Shown one piece after another: positions 23,588-37,215 of a DNA stretch of 64,000 nt (the stretch's first letter is position 1; every line of letters starts with the position of its first letter). The notes below the pieces were generated by a model that saw nothing but the letters and a program-made list of their open reading frames with translations, made no database searches and had not been told where the DNA came from. A program made the position numbers and the translations under genes. The DNA lies in assembly GCA_951230915.1 (NCBI GenBank), contig OX579639.1, positions 11,656,001 through 11,720,000 on the forward strand, read 5' to 3'. Source of the DNA: Antitrichia curtipendula (Eukaryota; Streptophyta; Bryopsida; Hypnales; Leucodontaceae).

Positions 23588-26348
23588 ATGAATGAAAGAA
23601 TTTTCTTTTGGTGAATAAAAATTGATATTTTATTTCTAATTTAATATTTTTAAAATAAATTCTTATTTGGTCATATTTGGCTACCTAAAATTAGACAAAC
23701 TATAGTCCCTACCAATATAGAAAAAATCATACATGTTTATTTACAAAATTTTATTCTAAATTGAAAGACATGAAAAATGGTCAAATTGAGATCAATTACA
23801 TTTGTAAACTAGTTAGAAGACCCTCCTTTTCAAAAAAATCATATGTAGGCTTAAGTGGAGCTATTCGAATGATGGAAAAATAATATAAAAGATGATAAAC
23901 AACTCAGATTATGGCGAGATGAGAATAGAAGATAACTTTTAAAGAATAATAATGTATATTTATAGGCAAACCAATATATCCTTTTGAGTAATAATGTTTA
24001 TTTCTTTAAAAAGAACTTTAGATTCAGAGAAGGTATTGAGCTACAAGACCTAGATTTATGTGAACTATGTTCAATGTTTTATTGTTTTTTATATATAAAA
24101 ATGAAAACAGTCCACAATACCAATAAAATAAGTATAGAAATTAGAAAGATGGTCTCGGACCCTTTCCACACTTATCAAAGCTCTTTTTTATTACAATTGC
24201 AAACAACTTGTAATATAACATGGTTTATTAATGAGACCACAAATGAATTTGAGTTTGATATGTTTTTAGGGTTTGGTGAGTTAATACAATATGCAATGTT
24301 AGATAAATCAATGATATTGAAGAGTTTTGAGTGTAAAAAAATAACAAAAAAGATAAAAAAAGATAAATATGAAAGAGTGAAAATGGTGTAATATAGGAGT
24401 GCAATTGTCACCATTGTATTAAACTTGTTTGATAGACTATACTTTAGACAAAAATTACTAATGATTGCACTCGCTACCCACGTCTAACAATCTATCTGTG
24501 AGGACAATGTAGAACTACTCATAATAGACTATTTCTTGGTAAACATCTCATTTTGTTTGTTTGTTTGTGAATGTATGCATGGTTGTCTAAACCCAAAGCG
24601 GCAAAGTATGACTTCATGAAAGTCCCTTGAACTTCATTAGCAAGCTCCAAACTAGTAGACACTCTACATACCATGGTACCCTACAAAGGCATAAAAATGT
24701 GTCTATTTGAATTAGATGGTATGGATAAAGCATGCAAAAGTCATGGGCCATAAATCATAGTTTGGATTTCAATCTATGGTTTTTGTGTTCCTGCAGGTGA
24801 ATGAATCATAAGGAATTATATTTGAGAATGATCATGTATTATTGTATAATGTTCCATTGAGAAACACATCCATGTAGAGGTTTCCATACCAAAGAGACTA
24901 TCTCCTCCCAAAATGAAGATACACAAAAGTCCCTGACTCACAATTGCAATACATTAGTGATATATGAAATACCAAATTTTCATAACACTTATTATTATAT
25001 CTATGCACCATTAGAGTCCTTTTTTCCCTCATAGAAGTTCGTATATACAAAAAGCAAGCTTAAATACATAATGTTGATATTGTGACAATCCATAATAATC
25101 CATATAAAGTCCCCCTATACTTAATGTGAATGGTTTTCTAAACTTTAACTACATGGTTGCTTAAACAACCATATATAGAATAAGGTATATGATTTTTTAA
25201 ATTAAAATATATATTTTCTATTATATGCAGTAGTGCTTGCAACAAGGGGAGATTCTTGAAAATGTCACTATGATAGTGATTTTGGTTCATTCAACTATGT
25301 ATTCACCCTTGTTGATTTTGTTTTGTTGATTTTATGACACTAGTACAAATCTACCATGGGCTCAAATGACTTTGTGTTAATTCAATGCAATTCATGTTAG
25401 CTTAACACAAATTCCATACAAATCCATTTTAGTCTACAAAGGATTTCCACCAATGTAAAAATTTTCTTTTCAATTTTCTTTTTAAGAAACATAACAATTC
25501 CCCATTTTTTATATTTTATTTATTATTTATTTTTTCATTTCTTATAAAGTGAAAAAGTGGCAATATAAAATGTTATAATAGTGCTCCAAATTTCAAAACT
25601 CTCGATAGAAAATATCCCATTAGCACAAATTACATGTTTATAATTTTGTATTCATCCACAATCTTGCAATTGATCCAAGATTATATTTTAATTTGAAGTT
25701 TTTTGGCAAAAAACTTCATGGTTTGTTGCCATTTTTTAGCCAATTTATTTTTTTGGTGCAATTTTGCATGACAATGGCAATGGAAAGGCCCTATTCCCAA
25801 CATTATTCCCTTCTTTGAATCCTTAAGTAATCAAGTGACAATCTTTTGGTCACTGCCCGACTTCAAGCAACATTTTTGGGCTAAAAAATCCTCTATTCAA
25901 TCTAAAAAAGAACAGTTCATTGTCTTTCAATATTTCTATTCAAAACTGCAATCATTGTGGTCAAACAGAAATTATAAGAAAAATAGAACAAAGTGTTTAA
26001 AATTGGCCTACTGTTGAAAAACTTACTATTTGGAAATTTTTTTGGTGTTTTCATTACTAGATCTTATGCATTTTTTTACAAATCACTATAAACTACAATT
26101 TTGATCACTAAAAAATAAATCCAAATGCCAAAGATAGAAATTGAATTTTTGGTAAATTTTGAATTTTATATATTCAAAATTCATTTTTTAAGTTATTTCT
26201 AAAAGTAATTTTATAATTTTGACTGTACGGAAACTTTCTACTTTTCATACTTCACATTATCTTCTTTGATGCAAACTTCAAAAAAGCTATAGAATTTATA
26301 TTTGATAATGCATTTATATTTTGTCCAAACCTCTTGGGCTTTTAGGAG
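23588..26348. other. Very AT-rich intergenic DNA, no gene seen
   Basis: No supported gene, RNA or element end. The 135-codon frame at 23984-24391 starts with TTG and reflects base composition only. Confidence 0.4.
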
Positions 26349-27297
26349 TTAATCCCTACAGTTTTTTTATTGTGTTTTTACCAAAAATGCTCCAAAACTA
26401 CCATTTCTAGCACAAGTACTACATTTTAGAAAAGAAAAATAATTTTGGACACATGTAACTGTAGGATCTTGTAGTACATAGGTTTGAGAAGATGTAGAAA
26501 AAAAATTAAAAAATTTCCACTATGTAGATTGCAAGATATTAGTGTTTGAAGTGACAATAATCCTTTTTTTGGCCCCATGAAATCAAGACGCTGTACTTCA
26601 CAAGGTTACATTTGTATAAAAAAATGTCCAAAATGGAAGTGCTTCTTGGATTCATTCTTCAAGGCAAGTTGGCTACATGCTTGAAAAATTCAGATCATCT
26701 GGAATTGTACAACAAATAGAAAAAATATGATCAATAGAAAGAAGTATAGAATGATTTAAAATACAAAATTGTTAAAATTTTAGTTATGGAATTGAAAAAT
26801 GCCAATCCCAATGGTTGTAATGTAATGTTGTAATAAACAGTCTGCATCTTATGATTTTATTTGTTTTTCAAAATATTGAAAATTGAATAAAATTAAGTAC
26901 TTCAAAATTTATTTTAGTGTCTAGTTTAGTGTAGAGAATCCATAATTGCCTGTAAACTAAAATTCCTCATAACTTTCATCTCATTAATCAAAATGGAATG
27001 ATTCAAAGCTTTCCACTTATACATAAATCTAGAAAATCGATTTCAATATTATTTATTTATTTATTTTAAAAGTTTTTTTTTGAGCTGCCTGACGAATGTT
27101 GAAAATTACATATCATGCAATAACTTTTTAACCATGTAGTCAATAGTTATGAAAATTGTTGCATCATCTAGCTACTGTCTCCTTGGCCAGATGTTGTTTA
27201 AAAATTTACAATAAAAAAAATAAAAATTACATTTGTGGTGAGCTGTCCAAAGTCACGATGTTGCCCCCAAAACATAGTTTGGTGCTTTAGTGGTTAA
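26349..27297 (+). mobile_element. Family A TTAA element, subfamily A3 (949 bp)
   Basis: Ends TTAATCCCTACAG and GCTTTAGTGGTTAA, diverged inverted repeats at TTAA. The interior closely follows 8972-9903 (GTAGGATCTTGTAGTACA, GATTGCAAGATATTAGTG). No ORF. Confidence 0.8.
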
Positions 27298-27808
27298 GTT
27301 GACTTGTTCATATTGACAAAACAAATTTGTGTCCACCTCAACAAGCTTTTAAAGATTCAATGAATCCCTTGAATGAATGAAATATTTAGTTGAATGAAAT
27401 AATATCACCCCTAGCACTCTGTTTACCATCCCAAATACGAACTTGGAAAATATGAAATAAAAAATTAGAATTAGAGTTTAAGAAAAAAATTCTGTCTGAC
27501 TGACGAATCGCCCACAGACTGCAGCAAAGAGGAGAAAACATGGTGCCTAAATCAAGGATGCAGGATGCCCTTGGGATGTGCACGTGGCGGTTGCAGCCTG
27601 ATCCAGTCCCAATATTAGGATAATATCTCCCCAAGAAATATATTTCAGTCACAACAACAAGAGCCGATTATAATAATAAACTACCACAAGTTCTGACAAA
27701 TTTAAAAAAAAAAATGAAAACAAAAAACAAAAAACAAAACAAAAAGCAAATAACAACAATACCTCCCTTGCTAGTATTATTCCTTCCACTTAAAATAATA
27801 ATAATAAC

Positions 27809-27840
<32 letters not shown>

Positions 27841-29514
27841 GAATAATAATAATAAGAATAAGAATGAATTTCTTCATTGTGAATATCAGAATGGGCTATT
27901 CCCTGAATTTTAGGTCTTCAAGATCTCATCACTGCAACAAAGTACAGTACAGCCTAATTCTTGGATTAGCTCTAAATTAAAAAGGTTAGATCGAGAAAAT
28001 AAATAATTTAGCAGCCTATAGTAAGCTGCCAGGTGGTCACTGCCCCCACCTGTCACCTGACTGACTGAGCAATAGTAATCGTACTCATTCATCCATTTCC
28101 AACGACTTTCATCTCCCTCTCTCAAGAGTCAAGAGGCCAAAGATCTGAAGGCAAACTGGAGGTCACCAGTCATTAGTCACTAGTATGTGCAAATGGTTCC
28201 TTTTGGGGGACCTGAGGACTGAATTTCTTGGCACCACTGATTCAAACAAATATCAAACAAAATATCAGAACCAGCTAAAAGTTAAGGGAAGCGCTGCCTA
28301 CCCAGGTTCTGCTGGCTTATTTTATTAGTTATTAATTTAATAATAAAAAAATCACGAGAAGAAGCATTACACTGGTTTATTAGTGTAACATTAGTGTCAC
28401 TACCAAAACTACCAAAAGCAAATTATATGTTTGGGTAGAGATTGGTACTAACACTATAATAATTATTCAATTTGGAATAGCATAAATTAGTGTCACGTAC
28501 ATTAATAGGAGATATTAGTGTGGTATCGAGGCATCATAATATGAGAGTTTAATGTCAAAAGATCACGTTTTACTAGGGAAGAAATTCGTAACCCAGGATT
28601 CAAATTCACTCTTTGTCTTCCTAATCCCGAAATTTCCTAATTTTGGTCAACACTTGAACTTGAAACCCAACTTCTATTTTTTCTTAACCCTAAATCTACT
28701 TTTTTCTACTACGTGTAGTGAGTGGAAAAAAAAGAAGTTTCTTTCGCAAGTCAAAGCAAAAGCAAGACTCCATTTGTTGAAGACCCCCAAAACCAAAGTC
28801 CTCAAATAAAATAAAAAAACGGTAAGCAAAAACCACCTCAAATAAACTCTTCATTCATGCCGACTTTGAACTCTCTCTCTCTCTCTTCTTCTCCTTCACC
28901 CCCAAATTTCCTACTTTTAGGTCAAAATTCCAACACTAATGTGAAAGTGCAACCATTCCAATTCTCTCATTGCTGCATTGGGTATAAACTTGTGTGTCAA
29001 AAACCAAAAAAACCAAAGACTGGGAGAGTCCTTTTTTTTTTTTTTTCCCCTGAGAGGCGGTGAAGGATGCATTGTCCTGCACTCCACAGAAAGTACCCCA
29101 AACCTAGAAATGGCAACAACTCATCCAAACCACTAATTCATTGCTTAGTAGTACTGCAGGCAAGGTTTCGGTTGCCACTTCCTGAGCCCCAACTGAAGCC
29201 ACAGCTTTCCCGTCCCAACCATGCCGCAAGCTGGCGGGAGGAGCAAACTGGGAGTCGGTTTGACCCCAAATGGACGATGGAGGAAATTTCCAGAAAAAAA
29301 ATAAATTATTTTATTCCACAAATTCCACAAATACAGAATGGAAGCATTCGGACGGTATAGAATTAATCCCATTTTTAAATGAGAATTACAGCCGGGAGTT
29401 GTAAAAATTGGAGGGTGGTCAGAGCAGCCTGGGTTTGGTTGGGACCCGGCCACTTTTCTTTCAGTTTTCTCGTGTGGCATTGCGGCCTAGCCTGGAGTTG
29501 TTGCAAAGCGTTTG
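27298..29514. other. Intergenic and upstream region of the AGPase gene
   Basis: No supported gene. It holds an AAT microsatellite (27793-27864), a CT run at about 28870-28890 and, nearest the gene, 29060-29510 of higher GC, which is probably proximal promoter sequence. Confidence 0.4.
27793..27864. repeat. AAT/ATA microsatellite
   Basis: About 72 bp of AAT units with a few C and G interruptions. Confidence 0.9.
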
Positions 29515-29522
29515 TATTTATA
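29515..29522 (+). promoter_or_regulatory. Probable TATA box of the AGPase large-subunit gene
   Basis: TATTTATA sits in a GC-richer promoter region, about 1.15 kb before the start codon. A transcription start about 30 bp downstream (near 29550) would give a leader that, once its intron is removed, contains no ATG before the coding start. This supports the placement. Confidence 0.5.
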
Positions 29523-29549
29523 GCACAGGGAATGGAGCAACCGGGGTAT

Positions 29550-30665
29550 AACCAAGACTCACTTCGCAATAGAGTTTCATAGAGATCCATAGAATACTTA
29601 CAGACTTGAGAGATCGAGAGAGAGGCAACAAGTTTGCAGTTGATATTGGAGATCGTCTTCATCTGATCGCCATTGCAGAGACTCGCTCGACAACATTAAT
29701 TGTTGTTGTTTTGGTTTTGGACTTTTTTTTTGTTACCAAGTTTCTGGCACGATCGATCCATTGCGAGAGTTTTCCTGCAGCAACAACAACAACAAGACCG
29801 TTTTCTGGTTTTCTGGTGCAAGTCATCCAGGTGCGTGGTTTGGAACCTGAGACCCGTGTTTTTGCATTTTTTGTTGTTCAGCATTTTGTTCATAGAAATC
29901 GTAAAGAGAAACGTACCAGTAGAGGATCAGAGATGTGTGTGCGCAGTAGATATGTGGGGTCTAACGTTCTGTCAATTGCTTGGAAACGTGTGTGTTTGTG
30001 TTGTGCTGGAAAGGGCGTTTTTTTTGTGTGTGTTTACGTTTGTTTTGAGGAGTTCTTTTGTACATTCCTTCTCACATTGTGTGCGTTTTGGTTTTATGGA
30101 ATCATGCATTAAAGGATCAAAGGTGTCTGGAAGGTTTGGGGATCCAACGTTTGTCAATTGCATTGAAAGCTGTGTGTGCGTGTGCTTGTATAGGAAAGGT
30201 CGGTGCTTTTGTTTATCAGTTTTTGTACGAGTTTATCTGTTTTTTCTGCTTCTCACATTGTGTGCGTTACGTTGGGTTGTATGGAATCAAAAGAGGATCG
30301 TCGTTGAGAGTGTTAAAGAGAGCATTTCATTTCGCGGTCGAATTGCAGTCTTGGTTTTTAGTTTTCAGTGAAGAGCCATTGTTTGTTGCAGTAAGTCTCA
30401 TCCGCGTTTGGTTTCACGTAATTTGCATTCACTTGAAGATCGGGTGGTGTGACGGTACAATCCCACCCGGCATTTGTAGTTACACCATTCTGTTCACGTT
30501 TTCCGCTCGTCTTACTGCGATCACGGAAACGAAACGAAAACAACAGCAGTTGCGCTCTTTCTTCGTGCTCTTTGCTTCTTCCGTCTCTCTTTCGATCGAT
30601 GCCTTTTTTGTTGATGGTTTTCTCTTGTTGTGGTGCGCAGATCTGAGGTTTTCCTTTTTCCCACC
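29550..30665 (+). promoter_or_regulatory. 5' leader with a leader intron (29831-30640)
   Basis: The inferred leader exon (about 29550-29830) has no ATG and contains a CAACAACAACAAC stretch. A donor CAG|GTGCGT at 29831 and an acceptor TGGTGCGCAG ending at 30640 define an 810-bp T-rich intron with several ATGs. After splicing, only 25 nt remain before the coding start. That the ATG-containing part is exactly what splicing removes is the main support. The transcription start is an estimate. Confidence 0.55.
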
Positions 30666-33600
30666 ATGGAAATGATGTACGCTTCCACGAGCTACTGCAC
30701 CCCAGCTGCCTCCATGGGAAAGTCCCATTCGGAGGGAAGCTCCATCAACAACGCCTCCATGAGGTCCAGTTTCCTCAAGGGCTCCAACACCAAGCTCTCG
30801 TCCTCCGGCTCCTTGGGCACCACCTTCGCTCATGTCAAGGCCCCAGTTGGACGCACTCGCCTGCACCACCCCCGCCCCCTCGAGGTCTCCGCTGTCTTGG
30901 CGGAACGCCCCATGGAGACGCTGGTAACGAACGACACGTGTCCCAGTTTGTACTGATCTGTACTGTCAGTAATAAACAACGTAGGCCGCTGTTTTTTCTT
31001 ACAATTGCTGCCACTTCTTCTTACAATGTGGGGTTCGGTTCTCACTCCATTTTAGTGCCTCAGTGGAACTCAGATCCGGCATCAAGTTTTAGAGTTTTAC
31101 ATGCGTGTTTTCCGTTATACATACTTAAAAAAATATACTCCATATTTGTGTATAATTGAAATATACTTAAAATATCAAGAACTTAGTATGATAGTAACAG
31201 AGTACAAATAAGCAAAAGTCAGTGGTCCTAATGGGCCTTTTGGACAGACAATTTTTAAGCGTTAATTTGGACGAACTAAGTTTAACCCTGCTCCTTTGGA
31301 ATTTTTTTTTTTTTGCAGCATGATCAAGCCCCACGAGAGAGGGAGATCGAGGCTCCCAAGGCTCCAGCAGTGAACATGACGAAAGTGTTTTCCATTATTT
31401 TGGGAGGTGGAGCTGGCACTCGGCTTAATCCTCTTACTCTCTGCCGAGCAAAGCCAGCGGTAATAAATCTTCTTACAAATCTCCGTTTCTTTTTTTGTGT
31501 GTATGTGTGGGGTATCATAGCATTAAATTTTTGTTTTTCTATTGAAACACTTATCATAATATATTACTACATACTGTGACAGATCTAGAGAATACTTGAT
31601 ATAAATAACATCGAAGTGTATGGAAAACATCAAAGTTGTGACACGCATTCAAAGAGAATCATCATTTTTTTACTGTACAGTACAATCTCCCTGGTGGGTG
31701 ATATGGCTATGAGAGCTCATTCATAGACTTTTAATGAGTTGTTGGCTGGTACTCGTATTTGAGATGAACTGAAAAACGTACTTTTAACCTAATTTCAACT
31801 TGAATCTAAAACCTTGAATTTGATGTACGTTAACGCAATTTAATCCAGTTTAGAGAAGAAGGTATCAATGAAACAGGACATGAAATTGGTTGGCGCTGAA
31901 AATGGTGTGTGTGTTTGTGTTTGTTTGTGAGAACAGGTTCCTCTCGGCGGTGCGTACCGTCTAATTGATGTCCCCATGAGCAACTGCATCAACAGTGGGA
32001 TCAACAAGATATACGTGCTGACGCAATTCAACTCCACTTCCCTGAACCGGCACTTGGCGCGGACGTACAATTTTGGCAACGGTTGCAACTTTGGAGATGG
32101 CTATGTGGAGGTTTTGGCGGCGGCGCAGCGACCGGGCTTGGGCGGGCAGGAGTGGTTCCAAGGCACGGCGGACGCGGTGCGTCAGTACCTGTGGTTATTG
32201 GAGGATGCCAAAAACAAAGACGTGGAGGATGTGATCATCTTGTCGGGCGATCACCTCTACCGCATGGATTACGAAGATTTCGTGCAGGTAGAAAGATAGA
32301 GAATTACAACAACCCAACTCTGACTCTAATTGATAGCTTCAATCTGTGGAAATTCAGTCTGTTTTGTTTGATTTTGTTTTGTTGATGAATGGGTCTTGCG
32401 AGACAAGTGTTCTGTGTGAATTAAAGCTTGATTCTGTTGATGTAGTATTTTCATGTAATCGGATTTTGGTTTTTGTTTGTTGATGTGGGGGTTAGGTAAG
32501 TCTTCCATTATTCGAGTCATTCTTGGAGCTCTTTTACAACAAACGAGACGTTAACTATCTCGTGTTATCAGCGTGTTTTTTTTCTTCTTCATAGCATTGA
32601 TGAGTGGATCTTCAACTAATTGATTGTTTTTGTTTTTTTCTTATGGACTGCAGAAGCACAAGGACTCTGGAGCAGATGTCACTGTTTCTTGTGTACCCAT
32701 GGATGATAGCCGGGCCTCGGATTACGGGTTGATGAAGATTGATGGGAAAGGGCAAATCAACTCCTTCAGTGAGAAGCCCAAAGGAGATGATTTGCAATCC
32801 ATGGTAAGAGAGACGAATTGGTCATTTTGAAAACTGGGAACCCTTGAATCTTTTCAGGTTTATCAGAAACTGAACAGATTTGTATTCGATTTTTTTGATG
32901 CAAGAAAGAAATGTACTTTTTCTTGTTTGATTTCAAAGGATATCAATTACAATTGCATCTTTCTGACCCGCGGGGTTTTCGTTCTCTACTTTCGTGCAGC
33001 AAGTGGATACGACCGTGCTGGGCTTGTCCGCCGAGGAGGCGAAGAAGAAGCCCTACATTGCCTCGATGGGCATCTACGTGTTCAAGAAGAGCGTGTTGAC
33101 GAAGCTTCTGCGATGGCGGTACCCGCTGGCCAACGACTTCGGCTCCGAAATCATTCCGCAGTCGGCCAAGGAGTTCAATGTGCACGCCTACCTTTTCAAT
33201 GACTACTGGGAAGACATTGGCACCATCAAGTCCTTTTTTGATGCCAATCTGGCTCTCACATCGCAGGTACTCACTCACTCACTGTCCAAAAAAAATGAAA
33301 AAAATAACAACAAAATTCGTCCCTTGACAAGTAATACCAGTCCAGTATATAGAAATAAGAAAAAAAACAAAAAATCCAACTCTTTGTTGCTTGCCTCTTC
33401 GGAAATAGGACTAGCCCATCAACACAAATCTTGTTTTTTCAGTATTAAATCATCTTTATTTCCCCCGGGAAGATGGCTTATCTTGCTGCTGCATCTATGA
33501 TGGTTCAATTTCATTTTTTGGGAAATTCTCCTTTTTTCTCTGATTTTCTTAAATGTTTAATTGGTGTGACTGACTTGACTGCTTGTTGGTTTGTTGCCAA

Positions 33601-34375
33601 GAGGTTGGTTGGTTTTTAATTTTGATTTTGATTTTTGATTTCAGCCTCCCAAGTTCAGTTTCTACGATGCAACCAAACCCACCTACACCTCAGCACGGTA
33701 CCTTCCCCCCACCAAGATCGAGAGGTGCAGGGTGAAGGACTCCATTGTGTCGCACGGCTGTTTCCTGCGGGACTGTCAAGTGGAGAGCTCCGTGTTAGGC
33801 ATCCGATCTCGTCTGGAAGCGGGCTGCGATGTGAAGCGGGCCATGATCATGGGCGCTGATTTCTACGAAACAGACCCGGAAGCGGCGGCTCTCCTGGAGG
33901 AAGGCAAAGTGCCTCTCGGCATTGGCGCCAATTCCAAGCTCCGGAACTGTATTGTGGACAAGAATGCGCGCATTGGAAACAACGTCGTCATTTCCAACAC
34001 GGATGTAAGCATCCTTAAAACCCTAATTTCCTTCCAGATGGAGGCCAACCCACTTTGGAAATGAGTTTGAATGAATGTTTCACTGTATGATGCTTTGAAA
34101 GCGAGTCTTAGAATCATCAGCTAAGAGTGGATTGGTGTAAAATCATGTACAACAATTGAGTCCTTGAAACAGATTAAAGAATTGGTTACGAGTCAAAATT
34201 GCCACTTGCGTGATGCTTTAGTTTAGGGTTCAAAAATGAGAATCTGACTCTTGGTTAATAATGTTGTGTGCAGAATGTGTTTGAAGCAGCAAGACCGAAT
34301 GAAGGCTTTTACATTCGTTCAGGAATCACAGTAATATGCAAGAACGCTGTCATCAAGCACGGCACGGTGATCTAA
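30666..34375 (+). CDS. APL: ADP-glucose pyrophosphorylase, large subunit (plastid)
   Basis: Makes ADP-glucose from glucose 1-phosphate and ATP, the committed step of starch synthesis, as part of a heterotetramer with small subunits in the plastid stroma. Coding exons: 30666-30923, 31319-31459, 31937-32287, 32654-32803, 33000-33266, 33645-34004, 34274-34375. All six coding introns are GT-AG and phase 0; the product is 542 aa. The start ATG lies in CCACCATGG. Residues 1 to about 100 are Ser-rich and look like a transit peptide. The nucleotidyltransferase domain follows, with [19 protein letters not shown] at 115-133, GDHLYRMDY at 237-245 (catalytic-type Asp238) and FSEKPKG at 288-294 (glucose-1-phosphate-type Lys291). 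The C-terminal beta-helix domain carries DKNARIG (Lys495) and ICKN (Lys532), matching allosteric lysines. The ending [11 protein letters not shown]...VI is large-subunit type rather than small-subunit type. The exon structure is complete, with no frameshift. Confidence 0.97.
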
Positions 34376-35010
34376 ACAGAAATCCCTAAACCCTAAAACC
34401 ACTTCTAACCCTAAGAAAATTCAGCGAAATTTTAGTTTCGACTTATCAAGTTTGTTGACCTCAATCATGCAAGGGTGGTGAAAGAACTCAAATGGGATTT
34501 TGAGTTTAGTTGAGGCGAGTGTTTGAGCTCGCCAGGTGGTTTTTTCTTAGAACTTGGTGGAGAGAGATGAATTGCTGCAATTTTTTTGTGGCTGATCTAA
34601 GCACACCACAATTGTTTATTGTATAGAGAATGTGTGTAGGTAGCAATTTAGAGTGGAATATGCTGGAGGGAGAATTTAGCTCCCAGTCTAGTGGGAAGGT
34701 ATGGCTTTAATTTTGGAGTGTATAGCGTGGGCGAAATTTCTGTTCTGCTTTGTATTATATCTGAGGATTTCGGCTGCCTCGCTTGAGGTGGCATGCTCTA
34801 AGTTACTTCAACTTGAGTTTTGTGTAGTGCGGTACTTCAATATGCAGATTTGTTTTCTTTTTTCTTAATAGACGTGGTTGAAAAACTTATTAATGATGTG
34901 ACGCATGATTTGGTTGAACGTCTATGCCGGTTGGCCATGAATGGAAATGAGGTTGTTTACAACCTCACACTCTGCAAATGCATAAGTAATTCATATGTAC
35001 ACAAATAAAA
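34376..35010 (+). terminator. 3' untranslated and polyadenylation region of the AGPase gene
   Basis: AT-rich sequence after the TAA stop. An AATAAA lies at 35004-35009, and weaker plant-type signals (TTGTATAGAGAATGTGTGT) occur near 34618. The true cleavage site cannot be chosen from sequence. Confidence 0.35.
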
Positions 35011-36001
35011 TCCCAATCTCAACAGAATGAACTCGTGTATCCAGAAAACTCTACTGCAAGAAGGGAAGTGTGCCTAAAACTGTCCGTAGCACTGTATTGC
35101 AAACAAGTCCCAACAACAATGAAATTTAATAATAGTCAGATGATTATTTGGATAATTTGCAGGTGTAATAACCCTGCAAAATGAGGTTGTGAGAGGTTGA
35201 AATTCTTGGAGATTGACAATCACGGTATCCTCGAGTATGAAACAGATCAGTCAGAGCAATCATATAATTATAGACGCCTACTCGTGATGCACAGGGAGGC
35301 AGCCGTATGATCATTGTGAAGACCTTCTCAATGACCACAAATATCTTGATGATGATATCTAAAAGAAGCTCATTGAAACAATCTAGTTTTACTGAACATC
35401 TCGATACAAATAATAATCAAGGGATGCTAAAAAAGACTTGGTTAGGAACTAAACAAATCTTCTCGGGAAACTCAATCCAAGTAGCACTCTAGTCAAAACT
35501 TGCACAAAGAAACCGTCAAGATTAGAGCAAGGACGACCAAACTCCGAGGTTTCGACAAGAGAGGCCATTGGAACCAACACACTTCATAGAATAACATACC
35601 TTCGGCCTCATATAGAAACTCTGCAGTTATAAAACCTTGAACAGAAAAAGCTGAAACAGAAGTCTACGTTTAGATTTTCCTGACCAGCATTGCGGTCTGA
35701 GTCTAAACATCACACAACCCGCTTGATTCCGAACTGCTACTAATCGCACCATCGTGCACAGTAAACGGGAAATACGGTAAATCTGGTGAATATCGACACC
35801 CACTCTAGATCACGGATTAAGCCCAATAAGAACTCTACGTTATACTTTTTACAGAAACTAGAGAATCCTAGTAACCTCTATATTGCAATCCTACTGCTAT
35901 ACACGAGACGTTGACCCTGTGAGGAAGGAGGGCTGTTGTATTATTATTGTATAAAATGGTTGCTACCGCCGAACAGGGGTGATTTTGTAAGTCTTGGATA
36001 C
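35011..36001. other. Intergenic DNA, no gene seen
   Basis: No supported gene. If the candidate exon at 36002-36238 is terminal, its frame would continue to a stop at 35963. Confidence 0.35.
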
Positions 36002-36238
36002 CTCATCCATGGACATGTGCATGCTGGCCATTTTGATTTTGTGAGTGACACGAGGAGACGACTTCCTCATGGGATTGTCCCCCATGACCTTCACCTTGAG
36101 AGCCTCCCTCACTTGCACAAACCACCCGGCCCCAGCCTCCAAGTAGGGCATAAACCCTGACAAGAATCTCAGGGACGTCAAATGATGCCACACGGTTGAC
36201 GCCATGGTGGAGCTCCAGTTTCCAGTCTCGCACTTTGC
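36002..36238 (-). CDS. Candidate exon of an unidentified minus-strand gene
   Basis: A 237-nt segment sits between a good acceptor (TTGTGCAG|GCAAAG, exon starting 36238) and a good donor (GATGAG|GTATCC, after 36002). It is exactly 79 codons, open throughout and GC-richer than its surroundings. The translation has a protein-like look, with GFMPYLEAGAGWFVQVREAL in the middle and a Met/Lys-rich end (KIKMASMHMSMDE). If it is not spliced at 36001, the frame runs 13 more codons to a stop at 35963. An alternative frame (36003-36260) is also open for 85 codons, so the correct frame is not certain. I do not recognise the family. Confidence 0.4.
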
Positions 36239-37215
36239 CTGCACAATCCGGGGTTGCCACATCAATGAATGTGTTTTCTTATCAGAGCGAATCGGGAGAG
36301 TGTCTAACCCAAATAGAAACGTATAGTTTTCATTTGTGTCTTTCCATATGATTCTCAAAACCAGGCCTCAATACATGATCCTCGATGCATTACCCTCGAT
36401 ACAATCCTCAGAATTTAAAAGATTATCTAAAAAAGAGCCAATACAAATAAGTTCCATTTTCTGTAACCACATCCCTTGGCATGACGGGATCAACATACAA
36501 TTACTGCTTTTAACACTTATCTCAATTAACACTCTTACTAGCAAACCATTGCTTAAAGTGCAGACAACAAAAACCACTGAGCACGCCTTCTCTGCAGCGA
36601 ACAACTTTGGCTGCGTAAACCCCCAAATGGACTCTGGGATGCAACGTCCTTGCAGCAAACACAATAAGAGGGTAATCCTCGTAGTAATTCTTCATTTTAG
36701 GGTTTCCTAAAACACTCGGACCAAATCACCAAAAATCGCAAAACCCTCAACAACAACCCTTGCCATTCGCGATTCTCATGTGCAATTCCAACTAAACCAG
36801 ATTCCATAACCTGAAACCAACTCCACACCACACCAAAATAACGCTACTGACACCAATTCCCTACACCCAAGATTCCATCCAGAACAATACAGCAAAATCA
36901 GTCCCGACTCTTCCGCCTCACAACCAATTCCATCCCTAAAACAGAAAATTCGAGCTCCAATTCAGGTTCCTCGGAAAGGAAAAAAGTCCCCAAACATTCA
37001 TACTCCACAATAGTTCAAAAAAATACAAAACACAACGAGTGGGTTACCAATCTAAAATCGGTAAGATTCAGAAAGCCTCACCAAAAAGAAATCCGCTACA
37101 ACCAAGTGAACCCCAACCGACAGAAAAACACTGACAGATTGCAATTGGGCAACGAATTGGGTGACCAATTGTTGTGACAAAGCTGGGTGCGAAATGGAGT
37201 GAAACTGGGTGTTAC

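Noticed and set aside
23984..24391. 135-codon plus-strand frame
   Set aside because: It starts with TTG rather than ATG, composition is that of AT-rich intergenic DNA, and there is no motif.
29606..30675. Several long frames (up to 223 codons) upstream of the AGPase start
   Set aside because: They lie in the inferred leader exon and leader intron, are Cys/Phe/Val-rich products of GTGTGT/TTT-rich DNA, and resemble no protein.
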